A stretch of 64,000 bases of DNA from Cylicocyclus nassatus (GCA_958299035.1 CATQJL010000316.1:20065676-20129675), one strand, 5' to 3'. Positions 46,315-57,458 are shown, numbered from the stretch's first letter. Notes: a model not told the origin generated them from the letters alone. Program-made: numbers and translations.

Positions 46315-49304
46315 GGAACTCTCCTAAAAGATTCCTTTTCTAGTACATTCTAGTTGCTTTAGCAAAATTACAAGAAGTGCATAGATTTTCTATGCTGAGT
46401 TTGATCTTTTCATTTCAGTTTTCTTATAAAAAAATGATAAGTTTTTCTCAATGAGTACAACCCTTCTTGGCTGATCCTCAGACTAGAATACCTTCATGCA
46501 CTACATGGTTGAAATTATGACAAGCTCTAATAAAAAGTAACAACCGTTCTAGACAATGCTTGCATCAAAATCTCTAAGAATTACTTGACACTAGGCATAC
46601 GCTTATGCTCTGTCTCAATGTGGTCACAGTTATGTTACTTTAAAAGAGTTGTATTAGTCAACGTTGTTTTTACGAGTAGAAATCATTAAATGAGGGTTGT
46701 CATTTGATGTCATACTTAAAGGCACCGTACACCCAAGTTGAGGTCGGTGAGTTTTTGGCATTCTATGATATAACCCTATCCAAAGAAATTCCCCAATTCC
46801 CGTTGCAAAAGATGAATTTCCAAAGCAAAAAAATTGCTTTGTAGAAGCGGCTTAAGTGACCACGCTCATCAACTTGGGTGGTCTGAAGTCTAAAATTTGG
46901 TTTTAATGTACATAAAGCAGGTCACAGATCCGCGGCTTCATTATGATTGTCAGGTTCTCGACATTTATTTTTACCTTGTAGCCTGATTTTGAGCTCTTTA
47001 TTTTCGGAATATCTACGTTAATGAGTAAAGCCACCTGGGTCTCTTTTGCATTCTGAAGCGATTTTCTAGCTTGTTCGTATTTGCAGCGGAACTTGGGCGA
47101 TTTTGATACCCAATTTTGGTGACGATGTCTTTCCTTCAGTTCTCATGAGGCATATTTGTAATCATCTTGAGTGCCTTGTAGAATCTAGAAATATCTTAGC
47201 ATTATTGGCTACCCCTTCCTGTTGCTATACTGCTGTAGGTGTGAAGGTCGGCAGCCTGATTTGAAAAGTGCAGCGTGCCCAACATGTGCTCATCACATCA
47301 GTGCAACAGTTTCACAATAGAATAAGCAATTAATGTATGAACTTTTTATGAATTACAACACCCACACAATATCGGTATCTGGCAAGTCAATTTTTGGCAG
47401 CCTCTAGGTGACACTCTTGTGCACGAATCCATCTCACAATCAGATATTCTTATGATCGTAAAAGCGGGTCTTCAAGGAAGCACCGCAATAATTCCATCAA
47501 ACGCATCTGCAAGATTTCTCCTCGACGTTTTGTAAAGTTACAGTCATGGAAGATTTTTTTTTGCTTTTTTGACGTTCGCAAAGTCTCATAGAACAATGGC
47601 TTGGGAGATCAAAACACATTCGATGCAGCTTTGCTCTTTTTGTGAAGGTTAAAATCTATAGCAAAGATTTTCAAATATCCAGCTAATTAGACAACTCACC
47701 AATCATTATTTCTACTACGCAAAGAATTCTGCTAATCTTCGAATTTGGTAAAGTAAGTGAGGAGTGAATTCTGCTTAAAAAAGCAAATACTACCCAAACT
47801 CAATCTGCTCTAGTTGTCCCCCCTCCCCTCCGACTTCCGACGCTTACACAATTGTACAAACATTCCCTCAAAGGTTCAGTTTTTTCATGAAGTCGTAAAA
47901 CACGTTGCCTCAGTCAAAAGCAAGGAATTTACCTCGAGAATTCAAACCATTATCTTAGTGCATTATTTATGCAAAACAGTCCCTTCAGTTCTTCAAAGCG
48001 CGAAATATTTATTAAAAGCAAACATTTTTTGAGCGAATAATCTACAAATAAAAAAAAAACAAAGATCTGCTCAGTGTAACGTCGTTTCAATGATGTAGTA
48101 GTCGCTTTTAGGATATTCGGCAATCCGCAAGTTTTCGAAGAGCTAGGGTCATAATAGTAGGTTGTCCCAAAAGTTTTGTCAGTTTCAAATGACTATAAAC
48201 TTCGTACAATAAAAATCTAGATGCGTTCGAACGTACATTCGATGCGCTTTTCTTTCTCTTTCTAGTGGTTTCGTTTCCGAATCATGATCTTCTGAATGCT
48301 TCGAGATGACTGCCAAAATCTTTACCCGTCAATTCTATGTATATGCTCAACGAATAAATTTCAAAATTTTATTCCAGAGTTTCGGAAGGAGGGGTATGGT
48401 ACGGACAGCGCAGATTTTGTACTAGACGATAGTGCTTCTAAACTTCTTTGTCTGCTGTTTGGAACTTGAAAAATTCTTTCTTCGTGGTCGCGAATTTTTA
48501 TTTTTATTTTATTTTTATTTTACAATACACTTACACTCCTTTTACAATACTGACCAATTTCACGCAAACGAATAAAATAAAATCTGAAAGTCTATCTTCC
48601 TCCATTATGGACTTTCCTGAATATCTTTCCAGGATGGGAGTCACTGGTAAACGGCTGAAGTATGGCGATAACATCTCAGAGACCGCATAGATCAGAGGGA
48701 AATATGGCAATCAGAAAGAGACTTAAAGTTTGAAAGATGCCTGAAAAAAGACGAAACTTGGGGCAACCTTATATAATATCGCAAAGACTCATGGAACAGA
48801 TAGCGATTACGCTCATCGGAAAACATAATCAGTAACTGATGAAAGGATGTCATTATTTTTTCATCAAAAAAGAGAATACTTCTAGAAATACATAGTCAAG
48901 TTGGTGTCAAATTTTAAATTCCTAAATTTAACGAAATCTGTAAGTTTCAGCTTTCTGTGAAACCTTCAACTACAAGTTAATAGAGCAAGACAAGCTCTAA
49001 AAATCTTGTCACTATTCGGTTGGTCCACAGGAATTTTGGAGATAAGATCCAAAAATGTTTCCTTGAAAAAATTTTGAGCTGCTAAAGTTTTCAAAGCGTT
49101 TGCGAAATTGTCCGTATAAGCAAATTTATAATACACTTCATTGAAAAGGAAACTGTAAGTTTTTAGGTTTGCGCATGCACTAGTTATCACGATTATGAAG
49201 TTTGGCATAAAAACCTTGCGATCGTGACTTTTGCTTGATTTCAGCTTTTTGCTCCTTGTTTTTTAATTTAAAAAAAAGAAACTGCTTACTTAGCTGCTTT
49301 CTTT
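46315..49304. repeat. Left arm of a large inverted repeat
   Basis: The arm mirrors 55656-56382 plus 61756-64000. Identical 20-mers occur in inverse order along the length, for example GGAACTCTCCTAAAAGATTC at 46315 and its complement at the window end, and the short frames at 47814-48032 and 48966-49208 reappear inverted at 62251 and 55714. It contains MITE-like sequence near 46720 (TTAAAGGCACCGTACACCC) and the mariner-like MITE at 48157-48771. No host gene. Confidence 0.9.
48157..48771. mobile_element. Mariner-like MITE inside the left arm
   Basis: GTAGGTTGTCCCAAAAGTTT and GAAACTTGGGGCAACCTTA are inverted ends, with TA at 48155-48156 and 48772-48773. The copy in the right arm is split by the 5.4-kb block at 56383-61755. 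Non-coding. Confidence 0.72.
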
Positions 49305-50076
49305 CTAAACTTGCGTCAAGCGCTAGCAGTGATTTCGAGGAATACAAAATTTTGTTTGCTGAATTCAGCAAACCTTTCCCAGACGTTTAAAGTTTTTTGA
49401 AACGATGAAAGACGCTCACTGGATCCTCTAGCTTTTTATTCCGAAAAAAGCTATGAAACGTTAAAGAAAATGAAAACGTTCAAGGTGACCCAATTAAAGT
49501 ACTTAGAGCGATTCGACTCAGTGTCCCGCCAGCGAGCGGTTGGTTGGCGCCTTACCTCTGCCGCCTTGTCGACCGAGATCTGATTATTGGTTTTTTCCTT
49601 CTCCTACCCTACTTCATTGGTGTTATTTCTATTCGTCCGGGCTTATACACTTCTGTATATTCATTCGTCAGCCTCCACTATTCTGGGAGTTGCTATTTCG
49701 AGCCTTTTTCCGTGTCGGTGTGAAGAGGTTGCTGTTATTGCTTGCTATTTGCTTCTGCGTTCCGACCGTCTGCATTGGCCTACTGGTGGTCCTGCATCCT
49801 TACCGCAGCTATTCCTCCACCCTATCTGTATTCTGTTGCTAGTTCACTCAGCTCTACTGCCCCTTCGTCTGCTCCCATTTCGTCTCCTGTTGTTGGGAGT
49901 TTTACCGCATCTAATCCCCCTCCCCCTGCAACCCCTACCAAGAGCAGATCATCAATTTTTTTTCTTTGCTGTCTCGCCGCTCCATCTCTGACAGCATTCC
50001 CACTATCGATCAGCCTATCTTTTGCTGAGCTGTATCGATTATTCTGCTGTTCCTTTCCTGAGTTCTGGTATTGCTG

Positions 50077-50937
50077 ATGGAGACCCCCGCATACCCCCTC
50101 AGGCCCATCGACAGGCTGAAAAAAAGGAAGCTAGAATTCACTTCCCCATCCCCTGAGCTTGACAAGGCAGCAAACGATCTCACCAAGGACGAAACGCTGC
50201 CCCTATATGCTAGAACCATCATAGCATATCTGCTAGAGTCTAGAAAGCAAATCGATGAACTCCTTCTACAGAACCGTGAGTTGAATGATCAAATAGTTTC
50301 CTTAAATGAGCAGGTTACTAGTCTTAAGCGTGAGAATGACAAGTTGAAATCTTTGAGCTCTCCTAGTGTACGTTCCCCTGTTTATCGTGAACCTGCTCCT
50401 CAACCTGCTCCCACTGTCCCCACGGTCTCGCCCAACGTTGATGAAGAAAGGAAGAGATCCTTAGTTTTTATCGGTGTCCCCGAAAGAAAAAATGTTGCTT
50501 GTAGGCTTAGAGTAAATCACGACTATATGTGCATTGAACAAATCCTTGATTATCTCGGTGTAGAATGTCGTCCTCTTTGTTTTTACCGCATGGGGAAACC
50601 CCAGTATTCCCATAACCGGCTCCTCAAGGTTGTTTTACCGTGTTCGTATTTTGCTAACCTGGTTTTACGTCGAGCACCCCAACTAAAAACTTTCCCCTTA
50701 CAACGGGGTATTTTTGTGCGACCCTCTCTTCCTAAGGAAGAGAGGGATCGGCTTCGCAAACAAAGGGTGGCTCAGCGTAATCAGGCTAAAAGTACAACAA
50801 CTACTACCTCTCAAGAATGTTCTCATAATGTTTCTCATAATGTTGCTCCTGATCATGCTGCTTCACTAGGCACCAATCTTATGTCGTCTCAGTGTGATGA
50901 ATATCGTTTTGATGAATTGAATTCTTTAAACGCTTAA
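50077..50937 (+). CDS. CR1-type LINE ORF1 protein (RNA-binding chaperone)
   Basis: 286 residues from ATG 50077; an in-frame TTG lies 6 nt upstream, but the ATG is preferred. A basic N-terminus (RLKKRKLE) is followed by a likely coiled coil at about 47-94 (heptads in LLLQNRELNDQIVSLNEQVT), a proline-rich linker (105-120), and an RRM-like domain at about 127-217 with the strands RSLVFIGVP and RLLKVVLP and the helix EQILDYLGVE. It ends in a basic stretch, KEERDRLRKQRVAQRN. Family members coat the LINE RNA as multimers and aid reverse transcription. The stop codon at 50935-50937 lies 4 nt after the heptamer TTTAAAC. It overlaps the ORF2 frame by 22 nt. Confidence 0.85.
   Translation: METPAYPLRPIDRLKKRKLEFTSPSPELDKAANDLTKDETLPLYARTIIAYLLESRKQIDELLLQNRELNDQIVSLNEQVTSLKRENDKLKSLSSPSVRSPVYREPAPQPAPTVPTVSPNVDEERKRSLVFIGVPERKNVACRLRVNHDYMCIEQILDYLGVECRPLCFYRMGKPQYSHNRLLKVVLPCSYFANLVLRRAPQLKTFPLQRGIFVRPSLPKEERDRLRKQRVAQRNQAKSTTTTTSQECSHNVSHNVAPDHAASLGTNLMSSQCDEYRFDELNSLNA
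50925..50931 (+). promoter_or_regulatory. Candidate -1 ribosomal frameshift site
   Basis: The heptamer T-TTA-AAC reads TTA AAC in the ORF1 frame and fits the X-XXY-YYZ slippery rule. Shifting back one base yields TTT AAA C.., which is the ORF2 frame. It lies inside the only window where a shift could join the frames (50916-50937). No strong stem-loop or pseudoknot was obvious just downstream, and that weakens the call. Confidence 0.55.
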
Positions 50938-50975
50938 ATTTTCTGCGGACTGTTGATAGCTCACTTAAATGTCTT

Positions 50976-53759
50976 TTGGCTAATGCAAGATCACTATGCA
51001 GGAACATGGCGAGTCTAATATTTCTTGTCGCAAAGTACAATCTAGGAATCATTGGAATTACTGAGAGTTGGCTTAATCATAATATCAGTGACAGCTCGTT
51101 ACTAGGAGCTCTTGATAATTACGTGATTCACAGGTGTGATCGCGTGGAGAAACGAGGAGGGGGAGTAGCTTTGATCATGACCTCTAAGCTTAACCCTCAT
51201 ATGGTGTTCAGTGAATCTGAACCCGATAGTTATGAACTTCTTTGCACCGACATCTATTCTTACAAGACCGTGCGACTTATCTTGTTGTATAGGACTCCCT
51301 CCTGCTCGAGTTATAAAACGATGCAAATGATTAATGCAATCTCTGATCTCATTGGGTGCTGCAACTCCGTTGTGATCATGGGTGACTTCAATTTGCCAGG
51401 AATCAATTGGACTAACCTCTGTGTTGTGTCAGGACATGCGTCCGCTGCAAGGGATTTCTTGGATATGTGTCGCTTGCATGGTCTATCCCAAAAAGTTTTC
51501 TCTCATACACTACGACATAATATTCTTGATTTGATCTTAACTAATGATGAGCATTTAATCAGGGAGGTAAATGTTGGGGCTCCTCTTGGTTCAAGCGATC
51601 ATGCAACCGTTAGATTTGTGATCACCAATCCCACCGTTCAAACTGGATACATAAGACGTAGAGATTTCAAACATGTTAATCAGGATAAACTTATTGATTA
51701 CTTGAGTGGGGTGGATTGGTACGGATCATTCGGCACAGTTGAGTCCATCAATGAAAAGTATGAACTATTTATTCATATACTACATCATGCCATAGAACTT
51801 TTTGTTCCCTTGAGGGATATCCCACTGGCAACAATCAATCTACCAAGCTACCTCCGGGTACTATATAATAAAAGGGAGCGTGCGTGGAATAGGGTGGCTG
51901 ACAGCGGATACGTGTGCAATTGGGATGAATTTATTAGAATCAATGATATATTCGCCAAAAGATTGAGAAAGTACAATGCGTCTGTAGAACGCAAGATCAT
52001 TGACTCGGGAAAGAAGGGTTCGTTTTTCAGGCTTATTAGTTCTAGACTCAAGGAAAAGAGCAGGATAGGGGTATTGTTGTCTGATAATGGGACTGTAGTA
52101 ACAAATGATTTCGATAAAGCCGAATATTTTGCAGATGTTTTTGAAAATGGCTTTCAAAGGGATTGTTCCATTGATCATGGAGGTCACAGTACTCCTTGTT
52201 GTGCTGTGATGGATGATGGACCGTGGTTTTATGGTGAGGAAATCTACAAGTTGCTGATCGCTTGGCCCAAGTCAACTTCCGTGACACCTGATATGGTTCC
52301 ACTAGAGTTCATAAAGTTGATTGCGCACGTGATAGCCGGGCCCCTCCAGTTCCTGTTCAATTTGAGTATGATGAAGGCCGAGGTACCGGATAGGTGGCGG
52401 GCTTCATATGTGACTCCGATTCCGAAAAAGAAACCGTTTACCTCCCCTTATAACTTTCGCCCCGTTAGCATTACCTCAATTTTTGCTAGGCTCTTTAAAA
52501 AGATACTGAAAAGGCGTATTATCAAGCATCTAGAGAGCAATAGAATTATTTCTCCTGTCCAACATGGTTTTCAGAGTGGTAAGTCCACGACGACAGCCAT
52601 GTTGCAGTGCCTCAATGATTGGACACAAAACTTTGAGAATAGGCTGAATACCGATGTTATTTATTTGGATTTCACCAAAGCTTTTGATAAAGTACCACAC
52701 CCTAAGCTGTTGCAGAAATTGGTTATGGTAGGAATACACCCACGTGTTGTGGCGTGGATAAAAGCCTTTCTGGAGGACAGATCTTACACGGTGCGTGTTA
52801 ATGGCTCTTTCTCCAGTCTGAGGAAGATGCATAGCGGTGTGCCACAAGGTGGTGTGCTTTCACCTCTGCTATTTAATATCTATACTCACGAGCTTCCTTC
52901 TATTCCTTTAAGCCAGGGGATTTCCTGCAGCGCTTTCGCTGACGATTTCAAACTGTATGCAGTTGTCAAGGATGTGACAGACTATGAACGGTTGCAAAGA
53001 GCACTCAATGAGGTTTATGATTGGTCGCAGGAGTGGTCTCTTCCTATTTCTACAGAGAAAACTAAAGTGATCCATATCGGTCCAAAGACATCTAATCCAA
53101 ACTTTAAGTATGTCCTTGGGGAAACTTATCTTCAAGAAGTTGATTCTATAAGAGATCTGGGCTTCATGGTCAAAAGCGACCTCACCTTCGATGATCACTG
53201 CAAGTTGATAGCAGATAAAGCCACTAGATCGGTATATAACTTGTTCAGGGCTTTCGCAATTAATGACACGGCTTCTCTATTGAAAGCTTACAAATCGTTC
53301 ATCAGACCTATGGTTGAATATGGAACTGTTATTTTTTGTCCTCATTTGCATAAAACGATTGACTATATGGAAAGAGTTCAGAATAGTTTTACACGCAAAC
53401 TTTTCATCCGAAGAATTGGTTTCAGATATGATCTCATACCGAATGGTATGACTAGGAACACTGAATTAGTGCTTTCTTCCCTTGCCTATAGAAGGCGTAA
53501 GTTTGACCTTCTCATGGCACATAAGATTGCGTATGGTCATTGTGGCTTGGATTTCGGGGTATTTTTTCCTACCAGGATTTCTAATACAAGGGGAGGGAGT
53601 AGAAAATTGATTATCTCCAGATCAAAACACAAAGTTCGCCGACACTTTTTTACATGTCGTGTAATCAATGACATGGACAAGCTTATTAGAAAACGCCTGT
53701 TTCCTGCAAAGTTGTCTACGTTTAAGTCTGTTTTAAGGAACTATCTACAGTCTCGGTAA
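50976..53759 (+). CDS. CR1-type LINE ORF2: APE endonuclease plus reverse transcriptase
   Basis: 927 codons are counted from TTG 50976, but the frame is open back to 50916 and the reading CLLANARSL shows that the endonuclease begins before any ATG (first ATG at 51006). The APE-type endonuclease at about 1-215 has the catalytic Asn in LANARSL, Glu in TESW (29-32), GDFN (136-139) and SDH (207-209). RT spans about 470-720 with YNFRPVSIT, DFTKAFDKVPH, GVPQGGVLSPLLF near 620-632 and the catalytic FADD at 654-657. A thumb and C-terminal region follows. The enzyme would nick genomic DNA and copy the LINE RNA at the nick. All key residues are present. It is probably translated as a fusion with ORF1 or from a non-AUG start. 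Confidence 0.9.
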   Translation: MANARSLCRNMASLIFLVAKYNLGIIGITESWLNHNISDSSLLGALDNYVIHRCDRVEKRGGGVALIMTSKLNPHMVFSESEPDSYELLCTDIYSYKTVRLILLYRTPSCSSYKTMQMINAISDLIGCCNSVVIMGDFNLPGINWTNLCVVSGHASAARDFLDMCRLHGLSQKVFSHTLRHNILDLILTNDEHLIREVNVGAPLGSSDHATVRFVITNPTVQTGYIRRRDFKHVNQDKLIDYLSGVDWYGSFGTVESINEKYELFIHILHHAIELFVPLRDIPLATINLPSYLRVLYNKRERAWNRVADSGYVCNWDEFIRINDIFAKRLRKYNASVERKIIDSGKKGSFFRLISSRLKEKSRIGVLLSDNGTVVTNDFDKAEYFADVFENGFQRDCSIDHGGHSTPCCAVMDDGPWFYGEEIYKLLIAWPKSTSVTPDMVPLEFIKLIAHVIAGPLQFLFNLSMMKAEVPDRWRASYVTPIPKKKPFTSPYNFRPVSITSIFARLFKKILKRRIIKHLESNRIISPVQHGFQSGKSTTTAMLQCLNDWTQNFENRLNTDVIYLDFTKAFDKVPHPKLLQKLVMVGIHPRVVAWIKAFLEDRSYTVRVNGSFSSLRKMHSGVPQGGVLSPLLFNIYTHELPSIPLSQGISCSAFADDFKLYAVVKDVTDYERLQRALNEVYDWSQEWSLPISTEKTKVIHIGPKTSNPNFKYVLGETYLQEVDSIRDLGFMVKSDLTFDDHCKLIADKATRSVYNLFRAFAINDTASLLKAYKSFIRPMVEYGTVIFCPHLHKTIDYMERVQNSFTRKLFIRRIGFRYDLIPNGMTRNTELVLSSLAYRRRKFDLLMAHKIAYGHCGLDFGVFFPTRISNTRGGSRKLIISRSKHKVRRHFFTCRVINDMDKLIRKRLFPAKLSTFKSVLRNYLQSR

Positions 53760-53864
53760 TTTGTTGTTACTAACACGGGTTGGTCACGAGCTATCACTCA
53801 TGATTCCATTTTTGTTGTGTTCTGGTTTCGTATGTTCTTTTTTTTTTGGTATTGTTGCAGTTAT

Positions 53865-53905
53865 CATAGGGTTACCCTATGCAATAAATGAAATGAAATG
53901 AAAAT
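53865..53905 (+). other. LINE 3' stem-loop and TGAAA repeat tail
   Basis: CATAGGG-TTA-CCCTATG (53865-53881) forms a perfect 7-bp stem with a 3-nt loop. It is followed by CAATAAA and about three TGAAA units up to the insertion junction. In CR1/L2-type LINEs the RT recognises such a 3' stem-loop and a short repeat during target-primed copying. Confidence 0.75.
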
Positions 53906-53932
53906 GTCAGCGGTTTTCTTGTTTCCTTATAT

Positions 53933-54206
53933 AGGGGCCTGCATGATCGCGAGAGTCGGACGTGCGTACGGCCATTGCGCCATGCACGTCCGAAGTCAAC
54001 AAGGCAGGTGCCGGACTTATCCGATTCAACCGGTTCGTTCGGTTCATAGGTCAAATCACTGCACTGTCCAACAGCAAAGATAGTGAACCGAACGAACCGG
54101 TTAAATAGGATAAGTCTGGCACCTACCTGAGTCGTTACCCGCACATCTGTCATGCGTTGCGCAATGGCCGTACGTACGTCCGACTCTCACCATCATGCAG
54201 GCCCCT
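53933..54206. mobile_element. Fold-back MITE with AGGGGCCTGCATGAT ends, copy 2
   Basis: Near-identical to 38786-39060. The terminal 15 bp are perfect inverted repeats (AGGGGCCTGCATGAT / ATCATGCAGGCCCCT). It lies in the duplicated segment right after the CR1 insertion. Confidence 0.82.
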
Positions 54207-54491
54207 CTATGAGATTGTTTTCACAGAGTGTTAGTAGGAACAAATCTGTACCATAATATCGAACAGCAGCATGACAAGCGACGAAAGCAGTGAGTTGCTG
54301 ACTATGATAAAGCTGAAGAGAAATTGCAGTTCCCTTTGAAAAAAGCTAAACATGCAAACACTTTTCTGCAGTACACTGTCCTTCCAAAACTTTCTAAGCG
54401 TTATTGCTGTTACTTGTGAATAGCCAACATATATATTATCAGAGAAGTTTCTATGTAGACTTTGGGTTAATTTTTGTTATATTGATTTATA

Positions 54492-55516
54492 TTAGGTCAT
54501 TCCGAAAGTAATTTCGCTTTCTTCAAACGGGCGCCACTTTTCATCGAACAAAGTTTCTAAGAGATCTTGGAGGCATTCGATGCAGAATTTCATTTTCTTT
54601 CCAAAGCTATGAAAATGTTGCGAAACATTCAATGAGCTTTCAGAAAAAAAACCAAAATTTGCAACCCATGCTTTTCAAGATGGTCAAGTTTTACGGTTTT
54701 TTAAAACTTTCATATCAATCCTCAGAAGAGCTTAAGTAACAATTCGATAGAGTGAACTTTATAAAATACACTTCTACTTTTTCTCCTTCTCATAGCTCGC
54801 CGTAATTTTTTAAAAGATTTTTTAACAGAACCATCGGATTTTGGCAGGCCCACATCAGCCACAATCGCATCAAACATCATAATTATTCGGAAATTGAGAC
54901 TACCAAGATGGTACCATGAGTTAGCATCAATTTTACAAAGCAAGTGAGGGTTTACGGGTTCGAAATATTTAATTTCGAGTTTTTCGGGTACAGCCTGGGG
55001 CTCCCTAAAATAATGAGTTATGGTGATTTTATCCCCGGAAACTAAACGAATCAGAAACAAAAAACACCTTTTAAAAAGAGGAAAAAATGCTGCATTGAAT
55101 AGTGTGCAAGTTGCTCTTCTTTTGATGTTTCACGAGGATTTAGCTGCCCAAGTATGGAAATCGGTAGCATCAGCTAGAATTTTGTTAAAAATGTATGACA
55201 AGCTATGGAAAGGAGAAAAAAGCAGAACTGTATTCTATAAGGTCTTCTCTATCGAACTTGAACTCGTCACTTGAAATCCTTCTGAGGATTGATATGCAAG
55301 TTTTAAAAAATCGTGAAACTTGACCATCTCAAAAAGCATGGGTCGCAAATTTTGGTTATTTTCTGAAAGCCCATTGACTGTTTTGCAACAATTTCATAAC
55401 CATTAGAAAGAGAGTAAAATTCTGCATCGAATGCCTTTGAGATCCCTTAGAAACCTTCGTTCGATCAAATGTGGCGCCCGTTAGGAAAAAGCGAAATTAC
55501 TTTCGGAATGACCTAA
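54492..55516. mobile_element. Fold-back mariner-like element, 1025 bp
   Basis: TTAGGTCATTCCGAAAGTAA and TTACTTTCGGAATGACCTAA are the ends, flanked by TA at 54490-54491 and 55517-55518. The paralogous empty site at 39346-39357 has a single TA. The arms mirror deeply (GCATTCGATGCAGAATTTCA near 54572, inverted near 55420; AAAGCATGGGT inverted near 54665), with similarity persisting towards the centre near 55050. Frames at 54722-55060 (-) and 55020-55274 (+) are the same sequence read from the two arms, not genes. Confidence 0.88.
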
Positions 55517-55655
55517 TACATTATCTATGATTCGATTCGCACAAACTTGATTTACGCCAATTTTTTAGCCGACCCCGAAGAAAAATTACCTTAAACTTGG
55601 ATTAAAAATATCCTAGGGACTCTTACGACTTACTAACGCATATATGAAGTTTTCA

Positions 55656-56382
55656 TAGAAAGCAGCTAGGTAAGCAGTTTCTTTTTTTAAATTAGAAAAC
55701 AAGGAGCAAGAAGTTGAAATCAAGCAAAAGTCACCATCGCAAGGTTTTTATGCCAAACTTCATAATCGTGATAACTAGTGCATGCGCAAACCTAAAAACT
55801 TACAGTTTCCTTTTCAAGGAAGTGTATTATAAATTTGCTTATACGGACAATTTCGCAAACGCTTTGAAAACTTTAGCAGCCTCCAAAATTCCTGTGGACC
55901 AACCGAATAGTGACAAGATTTTTAGAGCTTGTCTTGCTCTATTAACTTGTAGTTGAAGGTTTCATAGAAAGCTGAAACTTACAGATTTCGTTAAATTTAG
56001 GAATTTAAAATTTGACACCAACTTGACTATGTATTTCTAGAAGTATTCTCTTTTTTGATGAAAAAATAATGACATCCTTTCATCAGTTACTGATTATGTT
56101 TTCCGATGAGCGTAATCGCTATCTGTTCCATGAGTCTTTGCGATATTATATAAGGTTGCCCCAAGTTTCGTCTTTTTTCAGGTATCTTTCAAACTTTAAG
56201 TCTCTTTCTGATTGCCATATTTCCCTCTGATCTATGCGGTCTCTGAGATGTTATCGCCATACTTCAGCCGTTTACCAGTGACTCCCATCCTGGAAAGATA
56301 TTCAGGAAAGTCCATAATGGAGGAAGATAGACTTTCAAATTTCATTTTATTCGTTTGCGTGAAATTGGTCAGAATCTGCTTT
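55656..56382. repeat. Right arm of the large inverted repeat, inner part
   Basis: Reverse complement of about 48551-49304. It has a 39-bp deletion relative to the left arm near 55880. It stops at GAAATTGGTCAG, where a 5.4-kb block interrupts it. Confidence 0.88.
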
Positions 56383-57156
56383 CGCTAGCGTTACCCAAAA
56401 ATTTTTATCTTATCGCAACCACGAGGCAAAGCGGTGTGATGGAAATGATTCATATACAGGGTGCGCCAAAAGTATTTGCAAAGTATTCCACGAAAGTCCC
56501 CGAAATGGGCTTTTCGTGCGAATAAAATGGGCTTAGTCCATGCGGTGCGATAAGATATCGCATTCGCGAATCCATTCATTCCATACAAAACTTCTTCAGC
56601 AAACCTTTCTTCAACTTGCATCAACCTGTTTGCTCACTCTTGCAAACTCATTTCCACCAAGTGGTCGGTATCTAATTAGGCTGAGCTAACATTAAGTGTC
56701 AGTTATGTGAATATTTTATTCTTTCCCGCTTCTTTACACCTCAAAAATGTCATTTATTATCGATGACTATGCATCTAAATCACTTTCAAAACTAAAATTC
56801 ATGCAAAATTCGGCCCTTGGCCTTTCAAAACTTCTATGAATCTGCTCGAGTCAAATTCGTAGGTAGAGCTTTTTGCAGAAAGCAAACTTTGGCTAGACTT
56901 TCACTGGAATCTGTAAATTGTAATACTTACCTTATAGGAAACCTTTTACTGCACTACAACCTAAAAGGTTTCTTAAGTCGGAAAAACTACGAATCTGCAA
57001 GATGACTTCGCAAATGTTCTACTTAAGCTCTTCTTTCCTCTTTAGCACGAATGTTTATATCTCTAAATAGGTGAATGTACGGACTATTGCTAGTAAGAAA
57101 TTTTTCACAGAATTTTTCTTGCTAGCTAACGCCATTTTGGTAATTCTTGCGCAAGC

Positions 57157-57458
57157 TTAAAGCCACCACCTTGTCAACACCTGCCTCCCGACACGTATTG
57201 ACAAGGTAGTGAGCAGAAGCTGCACACGCACACTGCAATGCAACTGCACCCATGCAGTTGCAGCTCCTTCCCGCTGGCCTGCCGACGAGGACGAGCAATT
57301 CGAAACTCGTCCGCGCCCTCAAGACTGGGTTCCCAAAAATCGGGTTTTTTGTGAATTCTAGAGAGTTTGAAGTTCGGAACTGTAATCAGGGCCACGGAAA
57401 GGCCCCAGAATGACGAAAACATGGGGGACCAAATTCTGGGTGGACGCTACCCTTAAGT
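57157..57458. mobile_element. MITE-like insertion in the loop of the fold-back element
   Basis: The ends CTTAAAGCCACCACC and GGGTGGACGCTACCCTTAAG are rough inverted repeats. Its right part (GCCACGGAAAGGCCCC, then CTGGGTGGAC) resembles 7760-7815. The minus-strand frames here are not supported as genes. Confidence 0.4.

Larger units (their letters stand above)
49513..53905 (+). mobile_element. CR1-type LINE, apparently full length
   Basis: The limits come from the empty paralogous site at 38758/38759. The element has a 5' UTR of about 560 bp, ORF1 (50077-50937), ORF2 (to 53759), a short 3' UTR, a terminal stem-loop (53865-53881) and a 3' tail of TGAAA-type repeats instead of a long poly(A). 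That 3' structure, the ORF1 with coiled coil and RRM-like domain, and the APE-type endonuclease plus RT fit the CR1/Jockey group. No obvious target duplication is present. Both ORFs are free of stops, so the copy may be young or active. Confidence 0.88.

Noticed and set aside
49540..50077. Overlapping frames of 100-134 codons upstream of LINE ORF1
   Set aside because: They overlap each other in three frames, are low complexity, and lie in the LINE 5' UTR.
54722..55274. Frames 54722-55060 (-) and 55020-55274 (+) sharing similar peptide segments
   Set aside because: They are the two arms of one palindromic element read in opposite directions; the similarity comes from the inverted repeat, not from a protein family.
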